Below are positions 17,980 through 26,241 of a stretch of DNA of 64,000 nt, piece after piece. The DNA is taken from positions 1,612,001 through 1,676,000 of the forward strand of contig JAWKHH010000001.1 in the NCBI GenBank assembly GCA_041394945.1, given 5' to 3'. The position numbers and the translations under genes were made by a program. The notes under the pieces are model-generated. The model was not told the DNA's origin, searched no databases, and saw only the letters and a list, made by a program, of their open reading frames with translations. The stretch is from Bryobacteraceae bacterium. GTDB taxonomy: Bacteria; Acidobacteriota; Terriglobia; Bryobacterales; Bryobacteraceae. How positions within the stretch are numbered: the first letter of the stretch is position 1; every line of letters begins with the position of its first letter.

Positions 17980-18055
17980 GGGCCTGTGGCGCAGTTGGGA
18001 GCGCGCTTCCATGGCATGGAAGAGGTCGTGAGTTCGAATCTCACCAGGTCCACCA
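17980..18055 (+). tRNA. tRNA-Ala (anticodon GGC), CCA encoded
   Basis: 76 bases that fold fully. The acceptor stem GGGCCTG pairs with CAGGTCC with one G-T wobble. The D stem is GCGC/GCGC, the anticodon stem CTTCC/GGAAG with loop ATGGCAT giving anticodon GGC at 18013-18015, and the T stem GTGAG/CTCAC with loop TTCGAAT. Discriminator A is followed by encoded CCA (18053-18055). It reads GCC, a preferred Ala codon in this high-GC sequence. Confidence 0.97.
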
Positions 18056-18102
18056 ACCACCCCCCTCGACATTGGCATAGTTCCCCCTGCCCCCCGGCCG
18101 TC

Positions 18103-18129
18103 ATCGAAAGCGAATCAATCGAAAGCAAA
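18103..18129 (+). repeat. Short tandem direct repeat upstream of the SelA-like gene
   Basis: ATCGAAAGCGAA (18103-18114) recurs as ATCGAAAGCAAA (18118-18129), 11 of 12 bases identical, with a 15-base period. It lies just upstream of a predicted -10 box, so it could be a regulator binding site. Confidence 0.4.
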
Positions 18130-18150
18130 CTCAACCAATTGGTGCACGCC

Positions 18151-18159
18151 TGATATACT
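18151..18159 (+). promoter_or_regulatory. Extended -10 promoter element of the SelA-like gene
   Basis: TGATATACT (TG at 18151-18152, then TATACT at 18154-18159) resembles an extended -10 and lies 16 bases before the ATG. No convincing -35 is seen, as expected for extended -10 promoters. Confidence 0.45.
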
Positions 18160-18175
18160 ACGAACCACCACCGAC

Positions 18176-19870
18176 ATGAATCCGACAAACTCCGACGATT
18201 CCATCGCCAGCAGCGCCGAAAGAACCCAGGAAACGGCCTCGCCCACCCGGCGGGACCTGTTGGCCGACTCGCTTGCACTTCCCGCCGCCCTCTGGGCCGT
18301 CGCCGGAGCCGCGTCCACGGCGCCCACCGGGCCGCTGCAAACCGGACCCGGGATCTACCAGTCGATCGGCGTCGATCCGGTCATCAACTGCCGCGGGACG
18401 TTCACGATCATCGGCGCCTCCGTCGAACTCCCGGAAGTCCGTGCCGCGATGGACGCCGCCGCGCAACACTACGTACAGATGGACGAACTGGCCGACGCCG
18501 TGGGACGCCGGCTCGCCGACCTCACCGGCGTGGAATGGGGCATGGTCTCAGCCGGATGCGCAGCCGGCCTCAAGCACGTCACCGCGGCTTGTGTCGCCGG
18601 CGGAAATCCCGAAAAGCTGCTGCGCATCCCGGACCTCTCCGGTTTCGAGAAGACCGAAGTCGTCGCGCCGCGCTCGTCGCGCAGCGTGTATGACCATGCA
18701 TTGCGCAACATTGGGGTCAAGATCGTCACCGTCGACACGGCCGAGGAGTTCGAACGCGCGCTCGGTCCCCGCACGGCCATGATTTACCTCTCGGCCGGAG
18801 GCGCCACCCAATCCGGCCCCCTGTCACTCGAGAACGTGGCCCGCATGGCGAAGCCGCGGCAGATCCCGATTCTGGTGGACGCGGCGGCGGAAATCCTCAC
18901 CATCCCGAACGTGCACCTGCAGCGCGGCGCCACCATCGTCGCCTACAGCGGCGGAAAGGCCATTTGCGGCCCCCAATGCGCGGGCCTGCTGCTGGGCCGC
19001 AAGGACCTTCTCATGTCGGCCTGGCAGGCCAGTTCGCCCCACCACGGTCCCGGCCGCGACAACAAGGTGGGACGCGAAGAAACCATGGGGATGCTCGCCG
19101 CGGTGGAGGCTTGGGTCAAGCGCGACCATGACGCTGAATGGAAGACATGGCTGTCCTACCTCGACACCATCGCGAGGCGCCTCAGCCAGATCGACGGCGT
19201 GCAAACGGCCGTCCGCGAACCCAACGGTCTCTCCAACAAGAGTCCGTCGCTTTCCATCACGTGGGATCCGCGGAAGCTTCACATCACTGGGGAGGAGATC
19301 GCCGAGGAGTGTGCGCGAACCAAGCCCCGGATCGCGCTCGGAGCAGGAGTAGGCCGACGCGGGCGCGGAGCCGAGCCCCCCGCCGACGAGCCGGTAACCG
19401 GCATCGGCATCACCGCGTGGATGATGCGTCCGGGAGACGCTGAGATTGTCGCCGGCCGGCTGCATTCGCTGCTATCGCAGAAGCGCGCGCCGAAGCCGCC
19501 GCCGGCTGCCCCCGCCGCCGACATCTCCGGACGTTGGGACGTGACCGTCGAGTTCTTCTCGAGCCAGAGCGCTCACACTCTGACCATGGAACAGAAGGGC
19601 AACCGCATCGAGGGCTCGCACCAGGGCGACTTTTCGGTCCGCGATCTATACGGCAGCATCGAAGGCGATCGCGTCAAGCTCCAGAGCACCGAACGAGCGC
19701 CCGGCGACGTCATCAGCTTCACCTTCTCCGGATCCGTCTCCGGCGACACCATCTCCGGCCCTGTGCACATGGGGGAGTACCTCACCGCGAAGTTCACCGC
19801 GCGCCGGCATCGGTATCCGGCCCGGCGCGGCACTATCCTCGTTCCCAGTGGGCCGCCGCTCGCGAACTGA
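18176..19870 (+). CDS. Exported SelA-like PLP-dependent protein fused to a C-terminal beta domain
   Basis: 564 aa. The first 50 residues contain TRRDLLADSLALPAALW, a twin-arginine-like signal set unusually far in. Residues about 60-470 match the SelA/D-glucosaminate-6-phosphate ammonia-lyase group of fold-type I PLP enzymes: INCRGTFTIIGAS, the cofactor Asp in PILVDAAAE (D235), and the Schiff-base Lys in AYSGGKAICGPQ (K261). After a Pro-rich linker, residues about 483-555 form a beta domain opening ISGRWDVTVEFFS with repeated GSIEGDRVKLQ-type strands. Most relatives are cytoplasmic, so export of a PLP enzyme and this fusion are both unusual. The substrate is unknown, perhaps an amino sugar or amino acid. 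Confidence 0.8.
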   Translation: MNPTNSDDSIASSAERTQETASPTRRDLLADSLALPAALWAVAGAASTAPTGPLQTGPGIYQSIGVDPVINCRGTFTIIGASVELPEVRAAMDAAAQHYVQMDELADAVGRRLADLTGVEWGMVSAGCAAGLKHVTAACVAGGNPEKLLRIPDLSGFEKTEVVAPRSSRSVYDHALRNIGVKIVTVDTAEEFERALGPRTAMIYLSAGGATQSGPLSLENVARMAKPRQIPILVDAAAEILTIPNVHLQRGATIVAYSGGKAICGPQCAGLLLGRKDLLMSAWQASSPHHGPGRDNKVGREETMGMLAAVEAWVKRDHDAEWKTWLSYLDTIARRLSQIDGVQTAVREPNGLSNKSPSLSITWDPRKLHITGEEIAEECARTKPRIALGAGVGRRGRGAEPPADEPVTGIGITAWMMRPGDAEIVAGRLHSLLSQKRAPKPPPAAPAADISGRWDVTVEFFSSQSAHTLTMEQKGNRIEGSHQGDFSVRDLYGSIEGDRVKLQSTERAPGDVISFTFSGSVSGDTISGPVHMGEYLTAKFTARRHRYPARRGTILVPSGPPLAN

Positions 19871-19883
19871 CTGGTCCGCCGCC

Positions 19884-20684
19884 TCAGTCGCCGGTCACCA
19901 CTTTGATCTCGATGCCCTCGCCTCGAAGCGTCTCCAGGTCCTTCGGGTCGATGCGTGAGTCCGTGATCACCCGATGAATGCCGGCGAGCGGCGAGATGAT
20001 CGAAAAGCTCGACCGTCCGATCTTGGTCGCGTCCGCCACCACCGTCACTTCCTTGGCGGATCTCATCATCGAGACGTTCAACTCCGCCTCGAGGATATCG
20101 GTCGTCGACGGCCCCGACTCCGGGTCAAGGCCATCGACACCGAGAAAGAAGTGATCCACGCGCAGGTCCGCGAGCAGCTTCTGCGCCTGCGGCCCGACAA
20201 ACGATCGCGAGATACGCCGGAAGAGGCCCCCGATCATGATCAGGTTGATGCCGCTGGCCGCACTCAATTCGGACGCGATCTCGAGTGAATTCGTCACCAC
20301 CGTTACGCGTGTGAACTGGCGGCTGCGAATGGCCCGGGCAACCTCGAGCGTGGTGCTGCCGGAGTCGAGCAAGACGGTCTGCCCCTCGCGGACAAGCGCC
20401 GCCGCCGCTTCGCCGATCCGGACTTTCTGGTCAAGGCTCTGCCGGTCCCGGACATCCGGAGCCGCCTCCGGAACAATGCCGGTCTTTCGAATCGCTCCTC
20501 CGTGAGACCGGACAAGCAGGTTCCTCCGGGAGAGTTCGTTGATATCGGAGCGCGCCGTCACCGGCGACACCCGAAAGTGGCGGGAAAGGTCCGCGACGAC
20601 GACACGGCCTTGCCGGTTGATCATTTCTAGCACTGCGCGCCGGCGCTCTTCGGTAAGAAGCCGGGCGCGTTTGGTTTCAGCCAT
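19884..20684 (-). CDS. DeoR/GlpR-family transcriptional repressor
   Basis: 266 aa from the chosen ATG, where the frame starts MAETKRARLLTEERRRAVLE. The N-terminal DeoR winged HTH (residues about 8-62) contains VADLSRHFRVSPVTARSDI and the characteristic RSHGGAIR. The C-terminal sugar-phosphate-binding domain has the LDSGSTTLEVARAI phosphate loop and VTVVADATKIG. Such repressors release DNA when a sugar phosphate binds. The open frame extends 53 codons further upstream, but that part lacks homology-like character. It converges with the SelA-like gene and is divergent from the copper-protein-like gene, either of which could be a target. Confidence 0.9.
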   Translation of the reverse strand: MAETKRARLLTEERRRAVLEMINRQGRVVVADLSRHFRVSPVTARSDINELSRRNLLVRSHGGAIRKTGIVPEAAPDVRDRQSLDQKVRIGEAAAALVREGQTVLLDSGSTTLEVARAIRSRQFTRVTVVTNSLEIASELSAASGINLIMIGGLFRRISRSFVGPQAQKLLADLRVDHFFLGVDGLDPESGPSTTDILEAELNVSMMRSAKEVTVVADATKIGRSSFSIISPLAGIHRVITDSRIDPKDLETLRGEGIEIKVVTGD

Positions 20685-20982
20685 CTGCGCTACACCGTCC
20701 AATGTTCGTGATTTCCGCGAGACCAAGCGGGACGAACGCGCCGGCGAAAGCGGAGCGGCTCTCTGTTCGGAGCGCGATGCATGGAGCCCCTCTCGATCGT
20801 TGCGGCAGCGGGCGGTCCTGCCAGTTCTACTTACCTCCAGCATAAACCATCGTCAGCCGGGATGGCCGGCCCTGGCTCAGGGCACGCCTTTCGATTGCTT
20901 TCAAGAACCGCGAAATCGCCTGTCCGGCCCCGCCGTTCTCACAACCGAACGAAAGGGGCGCTATACTAGTGCGATCACGCCG
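20685..20982. promoter_or_regulatory. Divergent intergenic region, DeoR gene / copper-protein-like gene
   Basis: 298 bases with no gene I would support, although frames are open. TATACT at 20962-20967 lies 15 bases before the ATG at 20983 and may be its -10 box; no clear -35 or operator was found. Confidence 0.3.
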
Positions 20983-21840
20983 ATGGTTCACACCGTCTTG
21001 CCATTGCTCGCGATCGAAATCCTCACCGGATTCCAGCCGGCCGCCGAGACTCCGTATGGCCCCGCGTCCCAGGTGGAATTCTCAACCCGGCAGGTCGAAG
21101 TCGAAGCCGGCTTGCTCGCTCACCATGCGGCGGGAGCCATGAAGGACCTGCGGTTCAGCGAAAAGGTTTGGGTCATTGGCTACAAGACCACCATCGTCGA
21201 CGCAAACGGGGCAGCGCCCAAGGAGAACTACCTGTGCCACACGTTCTTCTCGGACCAGCGGGTTGATCAGCACCAGGAAAACGAACTGAAAGGCATCTAT
21301 TCGGACGCGTTCACTCCCGAGGTTGCCCTTCCGGAAGGCTTCGGAATCCCGATCGGGCCGGGGGACCGCCTCCACTGGATGCCGATGTTCAACAACCGTG
21401 GCGATACATCCACCCGGGTTGCAATGAAAGCCGTTCTGACGGTCATTCGCGACCGCGACCTCCGCAAGCCGCTCACGCCGCTTTACGCCAGCCTGCGGAG
21501 CGTCCAGGTCCCGCATCTGTACTTCGTCCCGCCGGGCGGCGACCAGCGCGAAGCCACGTTCGAGCTTGCCTTCGACGGGCGAATCCATTTTCTAGGCACG
21601 CACCTGCATCCGTATGGCGCGTCCATTGAGTTGTTCAACGTCACCCGCAACGAAGTCGTCTGGCAGGGCCGCCGCAAGGAGCCTCGCCCGGACGGCCCGA
21701 TGCAAACCTTTTCAAGCCCTTCTGGCTACCCTGTCCGCGCGGGAGAAACCTACCGGATCAGGGCCGTCTACGAGAACCCGGGCAAGGACCCGGTAGACGC
21801 CATGGCGGGCCTTTTCATGCTCTATTCACGATCCCGGTAG
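20983..21840 (+). CDS. Copper type II monooxygenase-like (PHM-fold) hypothetical protein
   Basis: 285 aa, starting MVHTVLPLLAIEILTGF, a short hydrophobic leader. Strand-rich sequence contains LHWMPMFNNRG, FLGTHLHPYGASIELFN and a C-terminal DAMAGLFMLYS. An H-x-H in a beta strand followed later by Met in an AMAG context resembles the CuM site (His, His, Met) of peptidylglycine monooxygenase-type domains. The same signature occurs in the 577-residue fusion at 58906. Whether it is an active monooxygenase cannot be told. I chose ATG 20983 because the upstream open frame runs across the DeoR 5' region. Confidence 0.6.
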   Translation: MVHTVLPLLAIEILTGFQPAAETPYGPASQVEFSTRQVEVEAGLLAHHAAGAMKDLRFSEKVWVIGYKTTIVDANGAAPKENYLCHTFFSDQRVDQHQENELKGIYSDAFTPEVALPEGFGIPIGPGDRLHWMPMFNNRGDTSTRVAMKAVLTVIRDRDLRKPLTPLYASLRSVQVPHLYFVPPGGDQREATFELAFDGRIHFLGTHLHPYGASIELFNVTRNEVVWQGRRKEPRPDGPMQTFSSPSGYPVRAGETYRIRAVYENPGKDPVDAMAGLFMLYSRSR

Positions 21841-21875
21841 CATCTTTCATTTCCCGTCAAATGTCTTCATTCGTC

Positions 21876-21904
21876 TTGACTTGACGCCAAGGCGGAAGTA
21901 CACT
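21876..21904 (+). promoter_or_regulatory. Sigma70 promoter of the Oar-like receptor gene
   Basis: TTGACT (21876-21881), a 17-base spacer and TACACT (21899-21904), 37 bases before the ATG at 21942. Confidence 0.65.
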
Positions 21905-21941
21905 TTCTTTCGACATCTTTCGGACTGGGAGTCTATCGCTG

Positions 21942-24900
21942 ATGCTATCGAAGCTTCGAATCGGATTTCTCTGCACCCTCACCGCCGCCTCGCCCCACCT
22001 TCTTGGGCAGGCCCGGGACACCGCCTCGCTCTCAGGAACGGTCAGCGACTCGCAAGGCGCTGTCATTCCAGGGGCCAAGGTCACCGTCGTTAACATGCAG
22101 ACCGGTGTCAGCCGCACCGTGAGTTCCGGCCAGGACGGCGGTTACGTTTTTTCACTGATGCCGGTGGGCGTCTACGACCTCACCGTCGAGCAGAGCGGCT
22201 TCCGTAAGTATCAGCGCGTGAAGATCGAATTGCGCGCCAACGAAAACATCCAGGCAGACGCGGTTCTCGATATCGGCAGTGTGCAGGAAACCATTACCGT
22301 CGACGCGGCCGTCACCCAGATCGACACCCGCTCGGCCACGCTGAACCACACCGTCGACTCCAAACGCATTGTCGACCTCCCGCTCAACGGCCGGAACCCG
22401 GCCGACCTCGTGCTCCTGGCGCCGGGAGTCAATTCCGGGGCGAGTAATAATTCGGGCGACGTCGGGGGGTCGAACTGGCGGCCCAAGGGGCAGAAGGAAG
22501 TCTCGGTCAACGGGTCCCGCAACAACAATCTCCGGTACACCCTCGACGGTGGAACCAACATGGACGACCTTGTGAACGGCAACCTCGACTTCCCTTTTCC
22601 GAACGCGGTCCAGGAGTTCAGCGCGCAGACCAGCAACATGGGCGTCGAGCACGGCGGGCTCTCCGGAGGCGCTTTGAACGTCGTGACGAAGTCCGGCACA
22701 AACAGCATCCACGGCGACGCCTTCGAGTTCATCCGCAACAGCAAGATCAACGCCACGAACTTCTTCTCGAGGGAGAAGGATCTTCTCAAGCGCAACCAGT
22801 TCGGGTTCACGCTCGGCGGGCCGTTCATCAAGAACAGGCTCTTCGGATTCGGCGGCTTCCAGAAGCTCCTGATCCGCCAGGCGGCCGGCAACAACCGCGA
22901 TCTTACTCTCACCGCCGACGAGCGCCGCGGCGACTTTTCGAGCAACTCGATCAAGCTGTATGATCCGCTCACCAACGGAGTCCGTTTTCCGAACAACGTG
23001 ATCCCAACGAGCCGGCTTTCCCCCGCCGCCCTGAAGCTGCTCAGCTATTCTCCGCAGCCGGACGCCGAAGGCTTCGTCCGATACACCATCTCGCAGCCCG
23101 AGGACGGTCTGCAAGCGATCGGCAAACTCGATTTCGTCGCCAGCGCCAAACACAGTTTCGTTTTTCGCGTTTTCGAAAGCGACGGGAGCCAGCCTTTCGA
23201 TTCTTCGTCGGAAAACATCCACGCCGTCCGCTACAGCGGCATTCGCGATTCGCGCTCGGCCACGCTCGGCCACACCTTCATCCGCAACGCGACAACCGTG
23301 ATTCACACACAGGTAACCGGCGCCCACCAGCTCGCCAACATCTCCACCAACTTCCCGCTCACCTTCGCCGACCTTGGCGTCGACCTGAAGCCCGACGGGA
23401 ACCACATCGATCTCTCGATGGGCAATAGCGGCGTCAGCTTCAGCCGCCCGCTCCACGCCATCCGGTTCGGGCGCGGCAGCATCGAAGTCCAGCACGACTG
23501 GACCATGATCAAAGGAGCCCACACGCTCGTCTTCGGTGGCAACGCGGTGCGGAAGCGGTTCAACAACAACACGAAATTCCACAGTTCGGGCTACTTCGAA
23601 TTCGACGGACACGTAACCGGGTTCGGAGACGACAACGGTTTCGACCGCGCCGACTTCATGCTCGGCGGCTTCTCCTACTTCACGCAAAACAGCGGCGAGT
23701 ACGAACAGCGCCGCGGCACCCAAACCGGCTACTACTTCGGCGACACCTGGAAGGTCCGCCCCGGCCTGACTCTCAACTTCGGAATCCGCTACGAACCCTA
23801 CCAGCTATTCGCCGATAAGCTCGACCGCAACCAGACCTTCGACATGGCCGCGAACAAGGCCGGCCTCCGCTCAGCGATCTACAAGAACGCGCTGCCCGGA
23901 TTGTTCTACCGCGGCGACCAGCGTCCCCCGGGATACGGCGGCGGCGACACCTTCGGCCGCGTCGTCACCGACCCAGACTATAACAACTTCGCCCCGCGCG
24001 TCGGCTTCGCGTGGTCTCCATTCCGTGACGGCAAAACCAGCGTCCGCGGCGGCTATGCGATCTTCTACGACGGCCCGTCCCTGAACGCGCAGAACGACGC
24101 CAACAACGTGACGCCGTTCAGCTACAGCGTGGAATACAACAACGGCTCGTTCGACCATCCGTTCGCCGGCCGCGAGTCGCAGAACATCTTCCCCGTAAGC
24201 GCGGCGAACCGCGACGTCCCGTTCCCCACCCCGCTCTACACCATCGTGCTCGACAAGAAGTTCATCACGCCGTACACGCAGAACTGGTCGCTCACCGCGG
24301 AACGCGAAGTCAAGGGAAACCTGCTTTTCCGGATCGGATATGTGGGCACCAAGTCCACACACCTGAAGAGCGAATACGACCAGAACGCGCCCATCTACAA
24401 CCCCGCGCTGTCGCTCATCCAGAACCGCAACACGGTGAACGATCGGCGTCCGGTTGAGGACTTCCAGACAATCTCCCGCTGGATGCACGGGCTGAACTCG
24501 TCGTATCATTCGCTGCAGGTGAGCGCCGACAAGCGCTACAGTCGGGGCTTCACCATCAGCACCAGCTACACTTGGTCAAAGAACCTCGACTACAGTTCCC
24601 GGAACGGTTTCGGCGGAAGCCGCGGCATCAACAATCCGTTCAACTTCTTCTTCTCCCGCGGCCCCTCCGACCTCAGCCGCAATCAGCGCTTCGTCAACAG
24701 CTTTGTCTGGGATCTGCCGGCGATGGACAAGCAGCATCCCGCGGTGAAAGCAGTCGCCGGCGGGTGGCGTTTCAGCGGGCTCACCAGCCTTCAAACCGGC
24801 AGGCCATTCTCCATCGGCGCTTCGAACAACCCGACCGCGGGAGCCGGCTCGGCCCGCGCCGATCTCATCGGCTCCGGCTACCCGATCCTCGACGTCAACC

Positions 24901-25223
24901 GCCCGAAGGGCGAGAAGCTCGCCGCCTACTTCGACGCCGCCCGCTTCGCAAACCCGGCGCCGAACACGTTCGGAACGCTTGGCCGCAACGTGCTTTGGGG
25001 TCCTGGCTTCGCCAATATTGACGCTTCCGTTTCGAAGAGCTGGAGCCTGCCCTTCCTCCGGGAGGCCGGGCTGATCGAATACCGCTTCGAGGTGTTCAAT
25101 CTCGTCAACGCCACGCACCTCGCAAATCCGATCACGGGTCTCACGAACCCCAACCGCGGCAAGATAACATCGACGGATGGAGATCCGCGCATCCTCCAGA
25201 TGGCCCTCAAGGTTGCCTGGTAG
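21942..25223 (+). CDS. Oar-like TonB-dependent receptor with carboxypeptidase-regulatory domain
   Basis: 1093 aa. A signal peptide (about 1-23) is followed by a carboxypeptidase-regulatory-like domain (about 28-115: SGTVSDSQGAVIPGAKV, GYVFSLMPVGVYDLTV). A plug region follows with DLPLNGRNPADLVLLAPGV and VQEFSAQTSNMGVEHG GLSGG-type sequence, then a long beta barrel ending in the typical terminal strand MALKVAW. This architecture is expanded in Acidobacteria and imports large substrates across the outer membrane using TonB energy. The upstream promoter has 17-base spacing. The sulfite-oxidase-like gene starts inside its last 47 bases and a TPR gene follows, so the three form one transcript. Confidence 0.92.
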   Translation: MLSKLRIGFLCTLTAASPHLLGQARDTASLSGTVSDSQGAVIPGAKVTVVNMQTGVSRTVSSGQDGGYVFSLMPVGVYDLTVEQSGFRKYQRVKIELRANENIQADAVLDIGSVQETITVDAAVTQIDTRSATLNHTVDSKRIVDLPLNGRNPADLVLLAPGVNSGASNNSGDVGGSNWRPKGQKEVSVNGSRNNNLRYTLDGGTNMDDLVNGNLDFPFPNAVQEFSAQTSNMGVEHGGLSGGALNVVTKSGTNSIHGDAFEFIRNSKINATNFFSREKDLLKRNQFGFTLGGPFIKNRLFGFGGFQKLLIRQAAGNNRDLTLTADERRGDFSSNSIKLYDPLTNGVRFPNNVIPTSRLSPAALKLLSYSPQPDAEGFVRYTISQPEDGLQAIGKLDFVASAKHSFVFRVFESDGSQPFDSSSENIHAVRYSGIRDSRSATLGHTFIRNATTVIHTQVTGAHQLANISTNFPLTFADLGVDLKPDGNHIDLSMGNSGVSFSRPLHAIRFGRGSIEVQHDWTMIKGAHTLVFGGNAVRKRFNNNTKFHSSGYFEFDGHVTGFGDDNGFDRADFMLGGFSYFTQNSGEYEQRRGTQTGYYFGDTWKVRPGLTLNFGIRYEPYQLFADKLDRNQTFDMAANKAGLRSAIYKNALPGLFYRGDQRPPGYGGGDTFGRVVTDPDYNNFAPRVGFAWSPFRDGKTSVRGGYAIFYDGPSLNAQNDANNVTPFSYSVEYNNGSFDHPFAGRESQNIFPVSAANRDVPFPTPLYTIVLDKKFITPYTQNWSLTAEREVKGNLLFRIGYVGTKSTHLKSEYDQNAPIYNPALSLIQNRNTVNDRRPVEDFQTISRWMHGLNSSYHSLQVSADKRYSRGFTISTSYTWSKNLDYSSRNGFGGSRGINNPFNFFFSRGPSDLSRNQRFVNSFVWDLPAMDKQHPAVKAVAGGWRFSGLTSLQTGRPFSIGASNNPTAGAGSARADLIGSGYPILDVNRPKGEKLAAYFDAARFANPAPNTFGTLGRNVLWGPGFANIDASVSKSWSLPFLREAGLIEYRFEVFNLVNATHLANPITGLTNPNRGKITSTDGDPRILQMALKVAW

Positions 25224-26241
25224 CCGTTCTCGCCTCGGGATCTCCCGGCGGGCATTGCTGGCCGGGAGCGCCGCCGGAGCATGGCTTCGTGCTCAAGAGA
25301 CCGAAGCCATTGCGTTCGACCTGTCGCTGCTGGACGATCCGGCCGTTCATAACGAGTTGTTCTTCGTCCGGCAGCACTTCCCGCAGCCGTCCGGCCTGTC
25401 GGCGGCGGTCTGGAAGATCGAAGTCGCCGGTGCGGTCAAGACGCCCTCGAGCGTCCCCCTCGAAGCGTTGTCCCGCCTGCCGGAACGCCGGCTTCCGGCC
25501 ACCGTCGAGTGCGCCGAGAATCCAGTGGGCGGAGGGCTCGTTAGCCACGCCGAATGGACCGGCCACCCGCTCGCGTCCGTGCTCGAAGCGGCCCGAGTCT
25601 CCGATCGCGCCACCCATGTGGTCCTCCACGGCGCCGACGGTTTCGCGCATCCGATTCCTCTCTCCAAGGCCACGCACTCCGACACTCTGCTCGTCACTGG
25701 GATGAATGGAGAAAAGCTGCCCCCCGGCCACGGATTCCCAATCCGCGCGATCATACCCGGCTGGTACGGCATGCAATCGATCAAGTGGCTGAACAAGATC
25801 GAGGTGCTCGAGGGGGAACCGCCCGCGCGAGCCTACCGGCGGCGGACGCAGTCTCTACTGGCCGGCACCCGCGACGACGGCGCGGTTGGGGCCGGTCTGG
25901 TGAAAGCCGTCTTCACACGTCCCTTGGACGGCGCGATCCTGACGCAGCGGGGGCGCTTCCACGTTCGCGGCGTTGCTTGGGCCGGCGAGCACAGCATTGC
26001 TCGGGTGGAGCTCACCGCGGACGGCGCGACTTGGCACACCGCGCAACTCGACGACAAGCCGCAACCCTACGTCTGGGTGCGATGGTCCTGGATGTGGACA
26101 CCGGCGGCGCCGGGGATTGTGGAACTCGCGGTTCGCGCCACCGATGACGCCGGCAATCAACAGCCGCGGCAGCGCACGCGAACTCGCATGGACCCCTACG
26201 AATCAAACGCCTGGCAGTCCATCCGGATCACGGTAAGCTGA
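25177..26241 (+). CDS. Exported sulfite-oxidase-family molybdopterin oxidoreductase
   Basis: 354 aa. A twin-arginine-like signal ISRRALLAGSAAGAWLRAQ lies at about residues 22-40. The oxidoreductase molybdopterin domain (about 60-245) has the Mo-ligand Cys112 in VECAENPVGGG and the conserved GHGFPIRAIIPGWYGM and SIKWLNKIEVL segments. A Mo-co dimerisation (Ig-like) domain follows, with ARVELTADGATWHTAQL and AVRATDDAGNQQPR. It would oxidise a small sulfur or other substrate in the periplasm. The start overlaps the receptor gene by 47 bases; a TTG at 25213 would reduce the overlap. It shares one base with the next gene (TGATG). Confidence 0.87.
   Translation: MEIRASSRWPSRLPGSRSRLGISRRALLAGSAAGAWLRAQETEAIAFDLSLLDDPAVHNELFFVRQHFPQPSGLSAAVWKIEVAGAVKTPSSVPLEALSRLPERRLPATVECAENPVGGGLVSHAEWTGHPLASVLEAARVSDRATHVVLHGADGFAHPIPLSKATHSDTLLVTGMNGEKLPPGHGFPIRAIIPGWYGMQSIKWLNKIEVLEGEPPARAYRRRTQSLLAGTRDDGAVGAGLVKAVFTRPLDGAILTQRGRFHVRGVAWAGEHSIARVELTADGATWHTAQLDDKPQPYVWVRWSWMWTPAAPGIVELAVRATDDAGNQQPRQRTRTRMDPYESNAWQSIRITVS

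Noticed and set aside
22152..23723. Long open frame antisense to the Oar-like receptor
   Set aside because: High-GC shadow ORF with Val/Glu/Arg-rich composition and no domain; the receptor frame is clearly coding.
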